64,000 nt of DNA from Paragordius varius (GCA_964247055.1 OZ176054.1:8618001-8682000), one strand, 5' to 3'; shown: positions 11,401-21,260, counted from the stretch's first letter. Program-made: numbers and translations. Notes: generated by a model from the letters alone, not told the origin.

Positions 11401-13760
11401 TAGCATTAAAGATTTTTTTAATATTAGAGTTTATCGATAATTTTTAGCCCCGATTTAACATTAAACTCGAATTTTTAAATTAAAAGTTTTAGATATGAAG
11501 CCATGTATTTTATATCATTCGAAAGAGCGCAAAACACTGCATCTTAATGGTGGTAAGTCATTTATATCAATCGGATATAAAAGTTATTTGGATTTAAATG
11601 GTCGAAATATTCAATCCTTAAAGAAGTCAAGAATTTTCACAGACAAACTATTTTGAAAATCATATAAATTATTTTAATATAATTATTAGGGTTATATTAG
11701 TATTTAATTTAAAAAAATGTTTGGAAAAGCTTTTGGTTTGCTTTTTTAATAAAAATTATTATTATCATAAATATTTTACCTAGTGGATCCTAAAATGCAT
11801 AGTTATAACTGTAAATGGCTATAAAAGATCAATAATACCTTAAACGTTGGTTTAATCTTTAAAATCTCGAAATAATCAGCCTAAATTATTATTGATGATA
11901 TGGTAATTTTTAAAAAACAAAAAACCGAAAAATGGCTGTTTTGAGTGACATAAAAGAATAAAAAAATTATTTCACAAACAAAAACTTTCTTGGGTTATCT
12001 TTTTGGACATTCATCACCATCTAAACAAAGTTTGAGCTATTTTCATCCATTAGTTTTAAAGATATATTAATTAAAAAAAATGCTCTCGCTTCGCGCGTTT
12101 GTAGCTATCTGTGTCCAATAATAAGTGTCGATGTAATACATTTTAGTATACATTTTAAGTTTTTATTACTTTTTTATATTACAATAGGGCATTACTTGTA
12201 TATTTTCAAATAAAAACATTTTCTAGTAAAATTCTGATAAAGAGGGCGCATAATCAAAACTATCAAATTATACAAAATTCTTAGAAGGAGTATAATTTTT
12301 ATTTTAGACTTACTGTTAAAATGATACTAAATATCAAAAAATGCAAAAAACTCGAGTGGCAGAAATGTTGTCCAGGGTTATAGATAAGTGCTCCTCTTAC
12401 CCTATTATATTTCGGATTTATGTCCGTATAAAAAAAATTTGTCCGTATAATCGAAAATTTGTCCGTATAAAAAAATATTTGTCCGTTGAAAAAAAATTTG
12501 TCCGTATAAAAAAAAATTTGTCCGCCAATTAAAAATTATAATCTTTTGATTTTAACACTCTGTCTCTTATAAAAAAATTATGTCCGTTAGTTAAAAAATT
12601 CGTACGGATAATTACATATTTTACTGTAAATTATAAAATGCGCCCAAAATTGTTGATAATATTGATGGCCTATATTTTGATAGAGTGGAGAGCTATTAAT
12701 TGGGTAAAATTATTTTTAAATCATTTTGATGCAAATATTTTTTTTGTATATAATTTTATTTATAAGCTAAAACAAAAAACTATTTTATTTGTAAGATTTT
12801 GTGACCTTACTTTTACAAAACATTGGATCATACATTGATCCTATACTATTGGTACAACAGATTCCAGATGGTTTGAAAATTAATGGATTACGTAATTCAT
12901 TGATAAAGATAATCAAAGATTATCATTTGCAGGTATGAAATTATTAATATTTTTGAGTTACCATAGGCAGTGTCGCAATTTTTTTAAAAAATATTATGTA
13001 AAACATATGCGGTTAAACTTTGGACCGACATAAAGAGAATATTTGGTTTAATTTTATTATACAATTACAATTAGCGACATCATAAAAAAAGATTAGCAAT
13101 ATTTCGAATACTTTTAATTTGGTTTAACAGCTCGATTAATAAAATATGCTAAAATAAAGTAAAAATAACTTGGTATATGGATTTTATCATATTTTTATTT
13201 ATCCTAATACTATTTTTATTTATTTAAGATGGAATTAAATGAATGTGCAAAAATGATTGTACAAACTGATAGCGACCATTTAGGAAAAAATTGGTACAAA
13301 GCCTTAAAGCAGCCATATAAAATTACCAATTACCCATTTATAGAAGATAACATGATGAATGATCAAAAAAATCGGTTCGACTTTATAATTTTTTACATAA
13401 TGTTCATAGCAATTATATATATTATTTATATATAAAACAATTAGTTCTGTTCAAAATCTCATTTGTGGACTTTGCAATGGAAGCATACACAAACTGCCAA
13501 AGATTTCAATATCAACGGATTTTGTCATAAATCCAAACACGATTAACCCATTTGAGGATAGTCGTGAGGAGATGAACGAAAATAAAAAAAATTTGATCTA
13601 TAAATGTCGCCATATGTATCATTCCGTTTGCTTGAATATGCATAAAGATTCGCTTTTGCAGTCTGAAATAATCAAATCAAAATTGGCAATGAAGGAAAAT
13701 TTAGGACCTAGATCACATAATAAAACTGTTATGGTAAATTTTAGTATTAACTTTAACTAA
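1..13760 (+). CDS. VPS41: VPS41, HOPS/vacuolar sorting subunit (3' part, 13 exons visible)
   Basis: VPS41 is the HOPS-complex subunit that tethers late endosomes, lysosomes and Golgi carriers before fusion. Exons inferred: 1-268 (cut by the window edge), 403-538, 1978-2157, 2989-3168, 3837-4030, 5174-5291, 5783-5988, 6389-6508, 6534-6666, 6830-6970, 12796-12932, 13229-13374, 13445-13760. All joins keep phase and give about 757 residues. Recognisable VPS41 blocks are RPQLHLISP, FYVISPKDVIVGRTR followed by DHIRWMENH, GKRYHDLQIELYIKYD, GNTKKALYLL, IGSYIDPILLVQQIPDGL, and a C-terminal CGLC...CRHMYHSVC. The N-terminal beta-propeller lies off the left edge; what remains is the clathrin-repeat region and RING end. 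The RING is odd: after CRHMYHSVC the usual final CxxC pair is missing, although the trailing GPRS stretch is kept. Intron 6509-6533 is 25 nt; intron 6971-12795 holds a giant palindromic transposon. The 5291/5783 and 3168/3837 joins are the least certain. Confidence 0.92.
539..1977. other. VPS41 intron with a MITE copy and a GC-richer patch
   Basis: This intron holds a decayed copy of the CACCCTT-repeat MITE family (about 668-1003). It also has a conspicuously GC-richer patch at about 1420-1620 with repeated ACCGGTTCC, CCCGGT and CCCCGGTT strings. No coding exon was found in either. Confidence 0.6.
668..1003. mobile_element. MITE-like element, CACCCTT-repeat family, copy 1 (decayed)
   Basis: The left half carries several degenerate CAATTCAAATTCACCCT units and the right half carries the reverse complement (AGGGTGAATTTGA), so the element folds into a hairpin. 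Copies 2 and 3 lie at 56582-56883 and 57802-58121. This copy has lost clear terminal CCATTTACA ends. Confidence 0.6.
4669..5113 (-). mobile_element. LINE 3' end (non-LTR retrotransposon), 5'-truncated, antisense in VPS41 intron
   Basis: Read on the minus strand, the segment encodes PALTYATETWPLNKTN, then FKYLCHIERRK and, after an in-frame stop, GRPTHSWSDNIKNDI and DKDLWNKTANE. These match the layout of the extreme C-terminus of many LINE polyproteins, after the reverse transcriptase (an alanine/tyrosine-rich xETWxL block, a later xxxYLGHVxR-like block, then GRPxxxWxDxI and DRxLWR). A short tandem TAAG tail at 4669-4684 lies exactly at the expected 3' end, as in LINEs that end in microsatellite tails. 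The copy is severely 5'-truncated and carries at least one internal stop, so it is inactive. The clade (RTE-, CR1- or Jockey-like) cannot be settled here. Confidence 0.78.
5444..5478. repeat. (TA)n microsatellite
   Basis: A pure TA dinucleotide run in the VPS41 intron just after exon 5174-5291. Similar shorter runs recur across the window (near 19518, 21266, 26920, 42458, 43746, 44347, 46789 and 52241). Confidence 0.9.
6077..6107. repeat. Perfect short hairpin in VPS41 intron
   Basis: A 14-bp perfect inverted repeat (TTAATCTAATTTTA and its complement) with a 3-nt TTG loop. It lies in the intron between exons 5783-5988 and 6389-6508. Confidence 0.8.
6509..6533 (+). other. Ultra-short spliceosomal intron (25 nt) in VPS41
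   Basis: The 25 nt start with GTAATG and end with ACAG. Removing them joins GKRYHDLQ to IELYIKYD, matching the uninterrupted RYHEKQISLYAEYD stretch of vertebrate VPS41. The length is not a multiple of three, so the frame is kept only if it is spliced out. Confidence 0.88.
7237..7336. repeat. Subterminal tandem repeats, left end of the palindromic element
   Basis: About five imperfect direct copies of a ~20-bp unit built on TACGGACAAATTTTTTT. Mirror copies lie at 12419-12525. Arrays like this just inside the ends often serve as transposase-binding sites; that role is inferred. Confidence 0.75.
9068..9376 (-). pseudogene. Truncated DDE transposase (IS630/Tc1-mariner), left-arm copy
   Basis: A 102-codon frame whose product carries IILDNAPIHRYSRN and LIFLPPYSPQLNPIE. 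These are the second-aspartate and third-acidic-residue motifs of the DDE_3 superfamily used by IS630/Tc1-mariner transposases. The DNA-binding N-terminus and the first catalytic aspartate are missing, since the open frame starts only ~35 codons upstream in a serine/proline-rich stretch. Its translation is identical, over all 102 residues, to the right-arm copy. A full-length family member is about 340 residues, so this protein cannot be a working transposase by itself. Confidence 0.85.
9752..10019. other. Unpaired centre of the giant palindrome
   Basis: The two arms meet here at matching TTTTTTGACAGG / CCTGTCAAAAAA boundaries. The spacer has no open frame of note and no recognised motif. It may be the remnant of what lay between two inverted copies. 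Confidence 0.6.
10397..10705 (+). pseudogene. Truncated DDE transposase (IS630/Tc1-mariner), right-arm copy
   Basis: Mirror of the left-arm fragment, with an identical 102-residue translation: LDNAPIH around residue 44, then PPYSPQLNPIE around residue 64. The frame is open upstream to about 10288 through a serine/proline stretch but never reaches a helix-turn-helix or first catalytic aspartate. It is therefore a 5'-truncated gene copy. The identity of the two copies implies recent duplication or gene conversion between the arms. Confidence 0.85.
12419..12525. repeat. Subterminal tandem repeats, right end of the palindromic element
   Basis: About five copies of a ~20-bp unit containing TTTGTCCGTATAA, mirroring 7237-7336. 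Individual units differ slightly between the two ends, for example GTTGAA in one right-hand unit. Confidence 0.75.
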
Positions 13761-15239
13761 TATATACTTATATTGAATCGCATAAGAGAATCTCAACCGC
13801 TTATCATAAAGAAAATGATTTTTTTTGTTTGTGCATAATATATTTAAATTTTTCCAAATATTTGAAATCATAAATATTTAACCTATAATTATGTAAAAAT
13901 GATGTTTTTATCAAATATACAAAAGTTGTAAGTGTATCCTTCCGGTATAATACAAAGTAACATAAAACACGCTGAAAAATTTAATAATCGATAAAAATGC
14001 ACTTTTTATACTTAATTCAAATAAGGTATCGCCAAGCGTGATCTTTTTGATGTTTATATAAAATCAAATGCATTAATATGCATCCGATGTTTTAGTAGTG
14101 AGATTTATGTTATTTACGATTTGATTTATATTGCTATTATGCATTTTTTTGATTTTTAATATTTTTTCTCACCAGGTTGGGATAATTACAATTTTTATCG
14201 AATAACAGATCACAAACAAAATTTTATATATTCTAGTAGAATGAGGTGCATTTGGTTTATGCACCTAAGAAAGATATTTTCACTTTTATGAAGTAATTGA
14301 TCCATATTAAAATTAGCGCATCCTATCAGAATTTTTTGGTAAAAACTAAAGCTTCACAAAATATTTTATTAATAGAAAACAGTTTTTAATTGGACATAGT
14401 CTCCAAATGTCTCCTCGGTTGTTGTTAAAATAAACGCAAAAATGCCACAGACCTGGTGTGCATTCGAGAAATATATTGGGCATTTGTGAAAATTTTGGAT
14501 TTTAAACCTAAGTGTATATGATCACAATAAAGGTACTTCTTATTTTACCAATTTTTGCCAGTTTGTTGCCAAACAATCGTATTTAAATAACTAGTTTGAG
14601 AAATACCAATTTTATTAAGTGTCAATAGCATATTTTTGGTAATTATAAAATTCCATATTTATTTGGAATTTCGAATCCGTGGTTATCATAAAATATTTGA
14701 GAGGATCGCATTTCGGACACCTTTGTTCTAGACTATGACATCAAAAAAACTTATTAAGAAATGCATAGTTTGTGAAATTTAAAATTTACTTAAATTTTTT
14801 GTTTTAAAACATGGTGGAAACGGTATAAAAATACTTTTTCTCTATAATAATATAATGCTTCCAAAGATCTATATTAGATGAAAGGGTTCATTAGCTATCA
14901 CCTATAATTAAATTTTTTGAAAAAGCAATATATAATAAATTAAATAAGACGCACAGTTTTTCAATAAAAATTCTGAGGTGTCAGAATCTTCATTAGCATC
15001 GATTTATATAGAAAAGGCGTTTGCTTTCATAATATCATAAAGGGATGTGCCGTTTTTACCATACTTTAATATATCATATACGCTTCAACAAACATTTATC
15101 CAAAATATTTAAGCAACGTATGCATTTTCAGCCATAGATATTTTTGATGTCATTATATAGCATAAATAAAAATTGCTATCTCACATTTTTGCATTTTTAA
15201 GAGCACTAGCCCATTTTTAGGGATCCGAAAACTGGAGAT
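13761..15239. other. Spacer downstream of VPS41, no gene seen
   Basis: A+T-rich sequence with no convincing exon. Around 14390-14460 and 14800-14880 there are fragments resembling the dispersed foldback family (for example AACGCAAAAATGCCA and CATGGTGGAAACGGTATAAA). Confidence 0.5.
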
Positions 15240-15291
15240 TTAGCTCACGTTTATATTTAATCTATATATTTATAAAAATGGAAAATGCTGG

Positions 15292-16865
15292 CTTTGTGAT
15301 CTGGTACAGGAAAACCGGTAGACCCATTCAAATCCAAACTTCGAAAAAATATAATCATTAATAAATGCTCCGACAATAGCTTCGCCCTTTTTTTGAAATA
15401 GGCCCCCAGTTTGGGCCAACCCTGTGTGAAAAACAGGTTTTTTTGAAACAGAAGTCCACAAAAATCGTGTCTTTGAGACAATTTTCTGGAGAACGTTTTG
15501 GACCATTCAATTTCAAATATGATTTTTGTTTACTTATTTTCGATTGCGCCGAACATAGTCGAGTCACTTTTTTGATTTAGGCCCTCTTTTTACCCGCTCC
15601 CCCCCCCCCCAAAAAAAATGCCATTTTTTTCAAAAAACAAAGTCCACAAAAATAATTTTTAAATCGATTTTTCGCTCTAGGCATGAGACCGTAAAAATTC
15701 TATATGGATTCCACGTATTTCCTGTTGAAAGGCAAAAATTTTAGTCAGGCGTTTCTTTGATGATAGCTGCTGGGTAAGGAGCTACCCGCTAACTGATTCC
15801 TCATGTAACTTTGTGATCTGTTTCCGGAAAACCGGTGGACCCAATCAAATCCAAACATCAAAAAAATTTAATCATTAATGAATGCCCCGACAATAGCTTC
15901 ACCCTTTTTTGGAATTAGGTCCCCAGTTCGGGCCTACCCCGTGTGAAAAATGGGTTAAGTCAATTTTTTGGAGAACGTGTTGGACCATTCAATTTCAAAT
16001 ATGATTTTTGTTTACTTATTTTCGATTGCGCCGAACATAGTCGAGTCACATTTTTATTTAAACCCTCTTTTTACCCGCTCCCCCCGTAAAATGGCATTTT
16101 TTTCAAAGAACAAAGTCCACAAAAATAATTTTTAAATCGATTTTTCGCCCTAGGTATGAGACCGTAAAAATTCTATATGGATTCCACGTATTCCCTGTTG
16201 AAAGGCAAAAAATTTAGTCAGGCGTTTCTTTGATGATAGCTGCTGGGTAAGGAACTACCCGCTAAAAACTGATTCCTCATGTAACTTTGTGATCTGTTTC
16301 CGAAAAACCGGTAGACCCATTCAAATCCAAACTTCGAAAAAAATAATCATTAATAAATGCCCCGACAATAGCTTCGCCCTTTTTTTGAAATAGGCCCCCA
16401 GTTCGGGCCAACCCCGTGTGAAAAACAGGTTTTTTTTGAAACAGAACTCCACAAAAATCGTGTTTGAGACAATTTTCCGGAGAACGTGTTGGACCATTCA
16501 ATTTCAAATATGATTTTTGTTTACTTATTTTCGATTGCGCCGAACATAGTCCGTCACTTTTTTGATTTAGGCGCTCTTTTTACCCGCTCCCCCCGTAAAA
16601 TGCCATTTTTTTCAAAAAACAAAGTCCACAAAAATAATTTTTAAATCGATTTTTCGCCCTAGGTATGAAACCGTAAAAATTCAATATGGATTCCACGTAT
16701 TTCCTGTTAAAGGGCAAAAATTTTAGTCAGGCGTTTCTTTGATGATAGCTGCTGGGTAAGGAGCTACCCGCTAAAAACTGATTTCTCATGTAACTTTGTG
16801 ATCTGCTACCGGAAAACCGGTAGACCCATTCAAATCCAAACTTCGAACCCCCCCCCCCCCCCCCC
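15292..16865. repeat. Tandem array of ~0.5 kb units (about 3.1 copies) with poly-C tracts
   Basis: Units start with CTTTGTGATCTG at 15292, 15809, 16285 and 16794, so the periods are about 517, 476 and 509 bp. Each full unit holds ACCGGTAGACCCATTCAAAT, then GGCCCCCAGTT, GATTGCGCCGAACATAGT, a CCCCCC run near TTTTTACCCGCTC, and a small hairpin GGGTAAGGAGCTACCC. The second unit lacks ~40 bp. The fourth is cut after ~55 bp, where an 18-C run (16848-16865) takes over from the A-rich stretch of the other units. The first unit has a 12-C run near 15599. Short open frames on the minus strand are by-products of the repetition. A diverged solitary monomer lies near 60960-61120. Confidence 0.9.
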
Positions 16866-19014
16866 AGAAGTCCGAAGGACTTCCTCGGGCTGCTTAGCAG
16901 CACGAGATTTACGCTAGTTTAATATAAATATTGTTTGCTTTTTTTAATATGATACATTTAATATTATATTTTGGATTCAAGAATCAGGTTGTAAAGCATA
17001 AAATTTGCCAAATTTTGATATGGAGCAATAATCTCAAAAGTCTAAATAGTTGTCCAAGATGACTTGAAGCCACGAGTTCTTAAGAGGATCCTGACACAAT
17101 AGTATCTCAGAATATTTTTATTTCATAATATTATTTATTTACCCACCCATTTTGTCCACCTTATAGGAATAGTGTTTTGTCTAAGGGCTTCGAAATACTA
17201 TACCCGCTAAATTTTTTTTCTGATATAAATTTAATGATATCTTAATCCCCTAAATAAAATATTCTTCCCTCGCTTCATTGCATTCCTTATAAACAAACTC
17301 CCTTATCAATCGGTTTTGAAAGCGAGTTAACATACAAATTATGAATATTATTTGATTTTTCAAATATATTTTTGATATATTATATAAAATATTTTGGATT
17401 CACGCTTTTAGCTCCATCCAAAAAATTAATATAACATAATTTACGAATTCTTTGATATGGAGCAATTATAAAGCTGGATGTTTTAGGTTTCGCAAGACCT
17501 AAATTTTTTTATGCATTTTTATATCAGGAATATATGGGCATTATTAGCTTTGTTTGAGCCGGTGTAACTTTAAAAATTCAACAGAAAGATTACCGTTCTG
17601 TTTATCATGTAAGCTTATAATCGCTCTAAATTTAGTCCATTTTAAATTTTTTGCTCATATTTTATTAATTTCCAACCTTATTAAATAGTTCGAAATCGGG
17701 AGGTTCTAATGAAATATAGATATTCTGATAAGTCAATGTATCAGGATTCTCAAGATGCTCTTGGCACTTATCAATGTTATAAAGAAGTTATTCGCACTTT
17801 TGTAGTAACTGCTTGATAACAAATCGCAAAACGCTAATTATATTTGTTAAAATGGGTAGCTAAATGTTTCATTACGACAAATTTCATAATATTATATTTA
17901 AAAGGTTAAACAAAATTTTTAAATTTGAATTTTTAGATGTGTGTTCCGAAAGTCCCAAATTTTTTAATTACCCCAAAATGGGAAAGTTTTCTAAAATTAA
18001 ACGCGTAAATGCCGATATTTTAAGATATTTTTTTTCCAGATTATATGGCAGCAAATAAACATATGTTGGAAAAGGGCATACTTTGTCAAAATATTAATTT
18101 TTAGCAAATTTTTTTAAAGCGTAATACATGCGATTATAAAGCATGAAACAATATAAACGCTTTCTATATAATTTAAAGTTGCTGAACATTTCTCTCACAT
18201 TTAAATTTTGGTTGAAAAATTGGTACGTCTTCCAATTTATGTTAAATATATATCCCGTTTTTGTAAAACCCCAAATTAAAAAGCAATAAACCTTTAAAAT
18301 TCTGAGTAAATATTTAGCCGAATTCGATTGAAAAAATGTTATAGCGCTCTATACCATTTCCACCATGCTATAACATAAAATTCGCTTCTTCTGAAATTTT
18401 GCTACGAATTAAAGTATCTATTTTTTGAAAAAAATTTTTTTTATGTCAAATACATTTAAAAATTTTATCGTGCAATCTTAGTATGGATTTATTTTAAGTA
18501 AATTTACCCATTTTTAGCCAAAATTTGCGTTTCACCATTTTCTTATATGGAGCATTTATTACAAAATTGGTAATATTTTCTTATGCCCACCAGGAGAATC
18601 CTGATGCATTTACCTTCCGACTCTATATATTCAATATTTTTGAACAATATTCATTGTGTTTTACAATTATTTTTCCAAAATTTTATTATGTACACGCATG
18701 TAGTCAGCTAGCTTTAAAGGAGTATATTATAATAAGCTATATGTACACAACATACATAAAATTTATATGTTAATTATCTTTTTCGGCACTTTAGACTGCA
18801 ATGTTGATTATTTTTCCTATTTTTTTAGGACTTAATCTGCCCTCTTTGTTGGATTATGACAAAGTTTTTGAAAGAATCAGATACCATTCCATTAAATATG
18901 TTGAATACCCCTTCTTAATTATAATAAATTATTAATATCTCATAATAAATTATTAAATATTTCATATGTTTACATTATAAAGTTTGGCTGTAAAGATATG
19001 AGCTTGATCCAGAA
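16866..19014. repeat. Diverged copies of the dispersed foldback family; no gene
   Basis: Contains family hallmarks in both orientations: GATATGGAGCAAT (17027 and 17455), TATCAGGATTCTCAAGATGC (17740), CCGAAAGTCCCAAATTTTTT (17946), and TATGGAGCATTTATTAC with GAATCCTGATGCATTT (18540-18612). Small open frames at 17864-18058 and 18525-18773 lie in this repeat and look fortuitous. Just after the poly-C run, 16866-16880 is a short perfect stem (AGAAGTCC and GGACTTC around GAA). Confidence 0.6.
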
Positions 19015-19445
19015 ATGTTTGGGTCTTTTTATTTTCCTATTACATTAAACTATGCAACATGCTCACAAATAATTTTACACCCTGATAACAAAGTCAATGC
19101 AAATATCTCTACAAATGGAATTATACATAAACCTAAATATAGGGCTAAACAATGCAAATACAAAAAATCATCTTTACACGAAATTATTGATTTAATTAAT
19201 AAACAACCTAAAGAAGCGCCCCCTTATACAGCTTCTATTAAATATGAATGGAAGCGTTTGAAAAGCAAGTCTGGGAAAATTTTTTACAAGAAGTAAATTA
19301 TAAATTATGTTTTAGTCATTTGGGTAAAAGGTTTTTTTCGATGGAAGAAATTGAAACATATATAACTAGTCCTAACACCTGTAAATGTGGTCTTCCCAGT
19401 CCTTTAATAATAGAAAAATATTTTGATTTTAAACCCGGTTTTTAA
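19015..19445 (+). CDS. MBD5/6: MBD5/MBD6-type methyl-CpG-binding-domain protein (short, two exons)
   Basis: Exons 19015-19292 and 19316-19445 join to a 135-residue product. The C-terminal half is a methyl-CpG-binding-like domain: YEWKRLKSKSGKIFYK, then GKRFFSMEEIETYI, then TCKCGLPSPLIIEKYFDF and KPG. This matches MBD5/MBD6 (GWQRKV...G..Y.SP.G...S.LEQVKTYL...TCKCGLECPLIL.KVFNFDPG). MBD5/6 proteins are nuclear and associate with the PR-DUB deubiquitinase complex; their MBD is atypical and binds methylated DNA poorly. The N-terminal 70 residues are lysine-rich and unassigned. Splicing needs a 23-nt intron; the unspliced frame would stop just before the conserved half. The stop directly follows the domain, and AATAAA lies 50 nt downstream, so this may be a stand-alone protein or the first exons of a longer gene through a donor at PG|GTTTTT. 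The start codon is uncertain. Confidence 0.78.
19293..19315 (+). other. Ultra-short spliceosomal intron (23 nt) in the MBD gene
   Basis: The sequence is GTAAATTATA to TGTTTTAG, 23 nt in all. Removing it keeps frame and restores the MBD pattern FYK-N-HLGKRFF; keeping it ends the frame at the TAA inside the donor. Confidence 0.8.
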
Positions 19446-19494
19446 CAATTATGCACAAATATAGTTTATTTTAAAATTATTTACAAATTAATAT

Positions 19495-19500
19495 AATAAA
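19495..19500 (+). terminator. Putative polyadenylation signal AATAAA
   Basis: A canonical AATAAA hexamer 50 nt after the MBD stop codon. In this A+T-rich DNA such a hexamer also occurs by chance. Confidence 0.4.
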
Positions 19501-19755
19501 TTATTTTATCAATATATATATATATATATAATGTTAGCAATTATTTTTGCCTTATTTATCCTGTTTTAAATTTGCACTAACAAACAACAATACTGATGAA
19601 AATTAAAACACCTCAATTGCATGCGGTATGCGCGAATCAAACTAAGCTATGGAATGTATTTAAAGTCCGTCTGTTTTTAATATATAATGCTAATATTTTA
19701 TTAGTTATCAGCGCGACTGTGTTTTTGACCATCTATAGAACTAAGTATGCCGAAT

Positions 19756-20075
19756 CAGTGGTTCCCAACCTTATTTTATTCACGCCCCACCAAATTGAAA
19801 AAAAATCTTGCGCCTCCCCACCCTCTCTTTCAAAAAAAAACAAAGATACAAAGGCAAAAATTATTATAATATTAAATCTATATAATCCTTGTATCTGCGA
19901 TTGTTATATTTTTTCCATATCAGGGACGAATCTTAATAATTTGCATCAGAGATCCTCATTAACCTTCAATTTGTTTTTTTTAAATTTTATTTTCCAAATT
20001 TTTCGCGCGCCCCTATTAGATTTTTCTACGCCCTCTTTTGGAAAAGACGTTCCTAGACACATCGTTTCATTAAAT
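19756..20075. mobile_element. hAT-like element fragment
   Basis: Starts CAGTGGTTCCCAACCTTATT followed by CACGCCCCACCA, the classic end of many nonautonomous hAT elements (CAGTGGTTCTCAACC then C-rich GCGCCCC text). CGCGCGCCCC and ACGCCCTC recur near 20005-20035. I could not find a matching inverted end, so it is probably incomplete. The 171-codon open frame at 19596-20111 runs through it and is not a gene. Confidence 0.5.
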
Positions 20076-20401
20076 AAATATACTCTGATATTTCTCCCAA
20101 TAAGATGTTAAATCTACGGCTTCCATTGTCAAAAGCGATATATCAACTCATTTATAAATCTGACTTGGATGGGATAAATTAAGTAGATAATGATTACTCA
20201 GTTAATTTGTCGCGAATGACTCCTAAGCAGACAATCAAACATGGCCATTTATATTTGGTTCAATTTTTTTATTGCGGTTGAAGACTTTAGCGTTTGTGGC
20301 AAAGAGTATTATACGTTTAAAAAACTCACTTGATCAAAGCCATTGTCTTGTCATTACCTCTAGTGCATAAATAAGACAGGTGATATGGTGTTTGTCTGTA
20401 G

Positions 20402-20573
20402 CAGGGGTGTCTAACACAAATATCTTCGAAGCTACTTTGTTATTTTTTGGTTTTTTATAGTTTTTTGGCCCAATTTTGGAATATCTAAATAATGATAAGT
20501 TTTTGACTGATATCCAATTTTTTAACATTTTTTACAGCACTTTTGCGTACACAAAGCGTGTTGGGTATCCCTG
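20402..20573. mobile_element. Short hAT-type MITE (172 bp)
   Basis: The left end CAGGGGTGTCTAACAC and the inverted right end (complement CAGGGATACCCAACAC) form matching termini of hAT type. The flanking 8 bp (GTCTGTAG, GCTCTATA) are similar but not identical, so the target duplication is weak. Confidence 0.55.
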
Positions 20574-21260
20574 GCTCTATATCATTCTTAATTATGATTT
20601 GAACGAAATGTATCAATTTTTATATAATTTTTTGGATCAAACAACTTAATTACTTTAATAAAACTCAAAATTTTTCCAGTGCTTATGACACCCCCCAAAA
20701 TGTAAAAAAATTTGATGATAAGAAGTTTATATTTCACAATTTTGCCATTGGATATTGTTGATTTTCTTCGCTTAACGTTGGGCAACGACATAATGAATTG
20801 TATTATTGATGAATTTGTTTTATCAACCTTATTTTAAAACATTAAAATTAATTCACTACCCAATTTCTCTGAATTCTATCAGGTGCTCTTTTCACTGTTT
20901 GCTATTAAAACCGATTTATTTGCAATATATTGTATGGTAGACTCGGATTTAAATCATCATCTCTTCCATATTCAGAATACATATAGATTGGCTTAATAGC
21001 TGGCCTGATGTAATCCAAATTGTGTTATTGGATTTTTTAACAAAATTTCAATGGTTTCATTTGCATATACCCTAAATTTAATCTTTAAATTGTTTTTGCG
21101 ACCCATTCAGTAAATTTTCTAAATGAGAAAGCCTAAGGAGTATCCTACTTTAATCCAAATCTGATTATCCGAATTCCAAATATTCTATAGCTATAACTTT
21201 TTAAGCTTTTGATTAGCTTCCTTTTATTTATTTAAGCCTTTCTGACTTTTTAGTTTTGCA

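Larger units (their letters stand above)
7136..12626. mobile_element. Giant palindromic Tc1/mariner-like (TA-flanked) element, ~5.5 kb
   Basis: The element begins CAGTAAAATATGTAATTATC and ends with the reverse complement of the same 20 bases. It is flanked on both sides by the dinucleotide TA, the target-site duplication expected of Tc1/mariner/IS630-type transposons. Its two halves (7136-9751 and 10020-12626) are inverted copies of each other, separated by a ~270-bp unpaired centre. The inner ~1.5 kb of each arm looks practically identical; the outer ~1.1 kb carries many small differences. Each arm encodes the same C-terminal transposase fragment facing outward from the centre. The element sits entirely in a VPS41 intron (6971-12795) and does not disturb the exons. 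Confidence 0.88.
10020..12626. repeat. Right arm of the giant inverted repeat
   Basis: The reverse complement of 7136-9751. It ends in a copy of the 20-bp terminal sequence, followed by TA at 12627-12628. Confidence 0.85.

Noticed and set aside
15257-16507. Several overlapping minus-strand open frames (62-78 codons)
   Set aside because: They repeat with the tandem array period and differ by frameshifts between units, so they are by-products of the repeat.
15200-16900. CRISPR-like or rDNA-like array
   Set aside because: Units are ~0.5 kb with no short repeat/spacer alternation and no rRNA sequence; it is an ordinary tandem repeat in animal DNA.
19596-20111. 171-codon open frame
   Set aside because: It runs across a hAT-like end (CAGTGGTTCCCAACC) and C-rich element text, and the translation has no recognisable domain.
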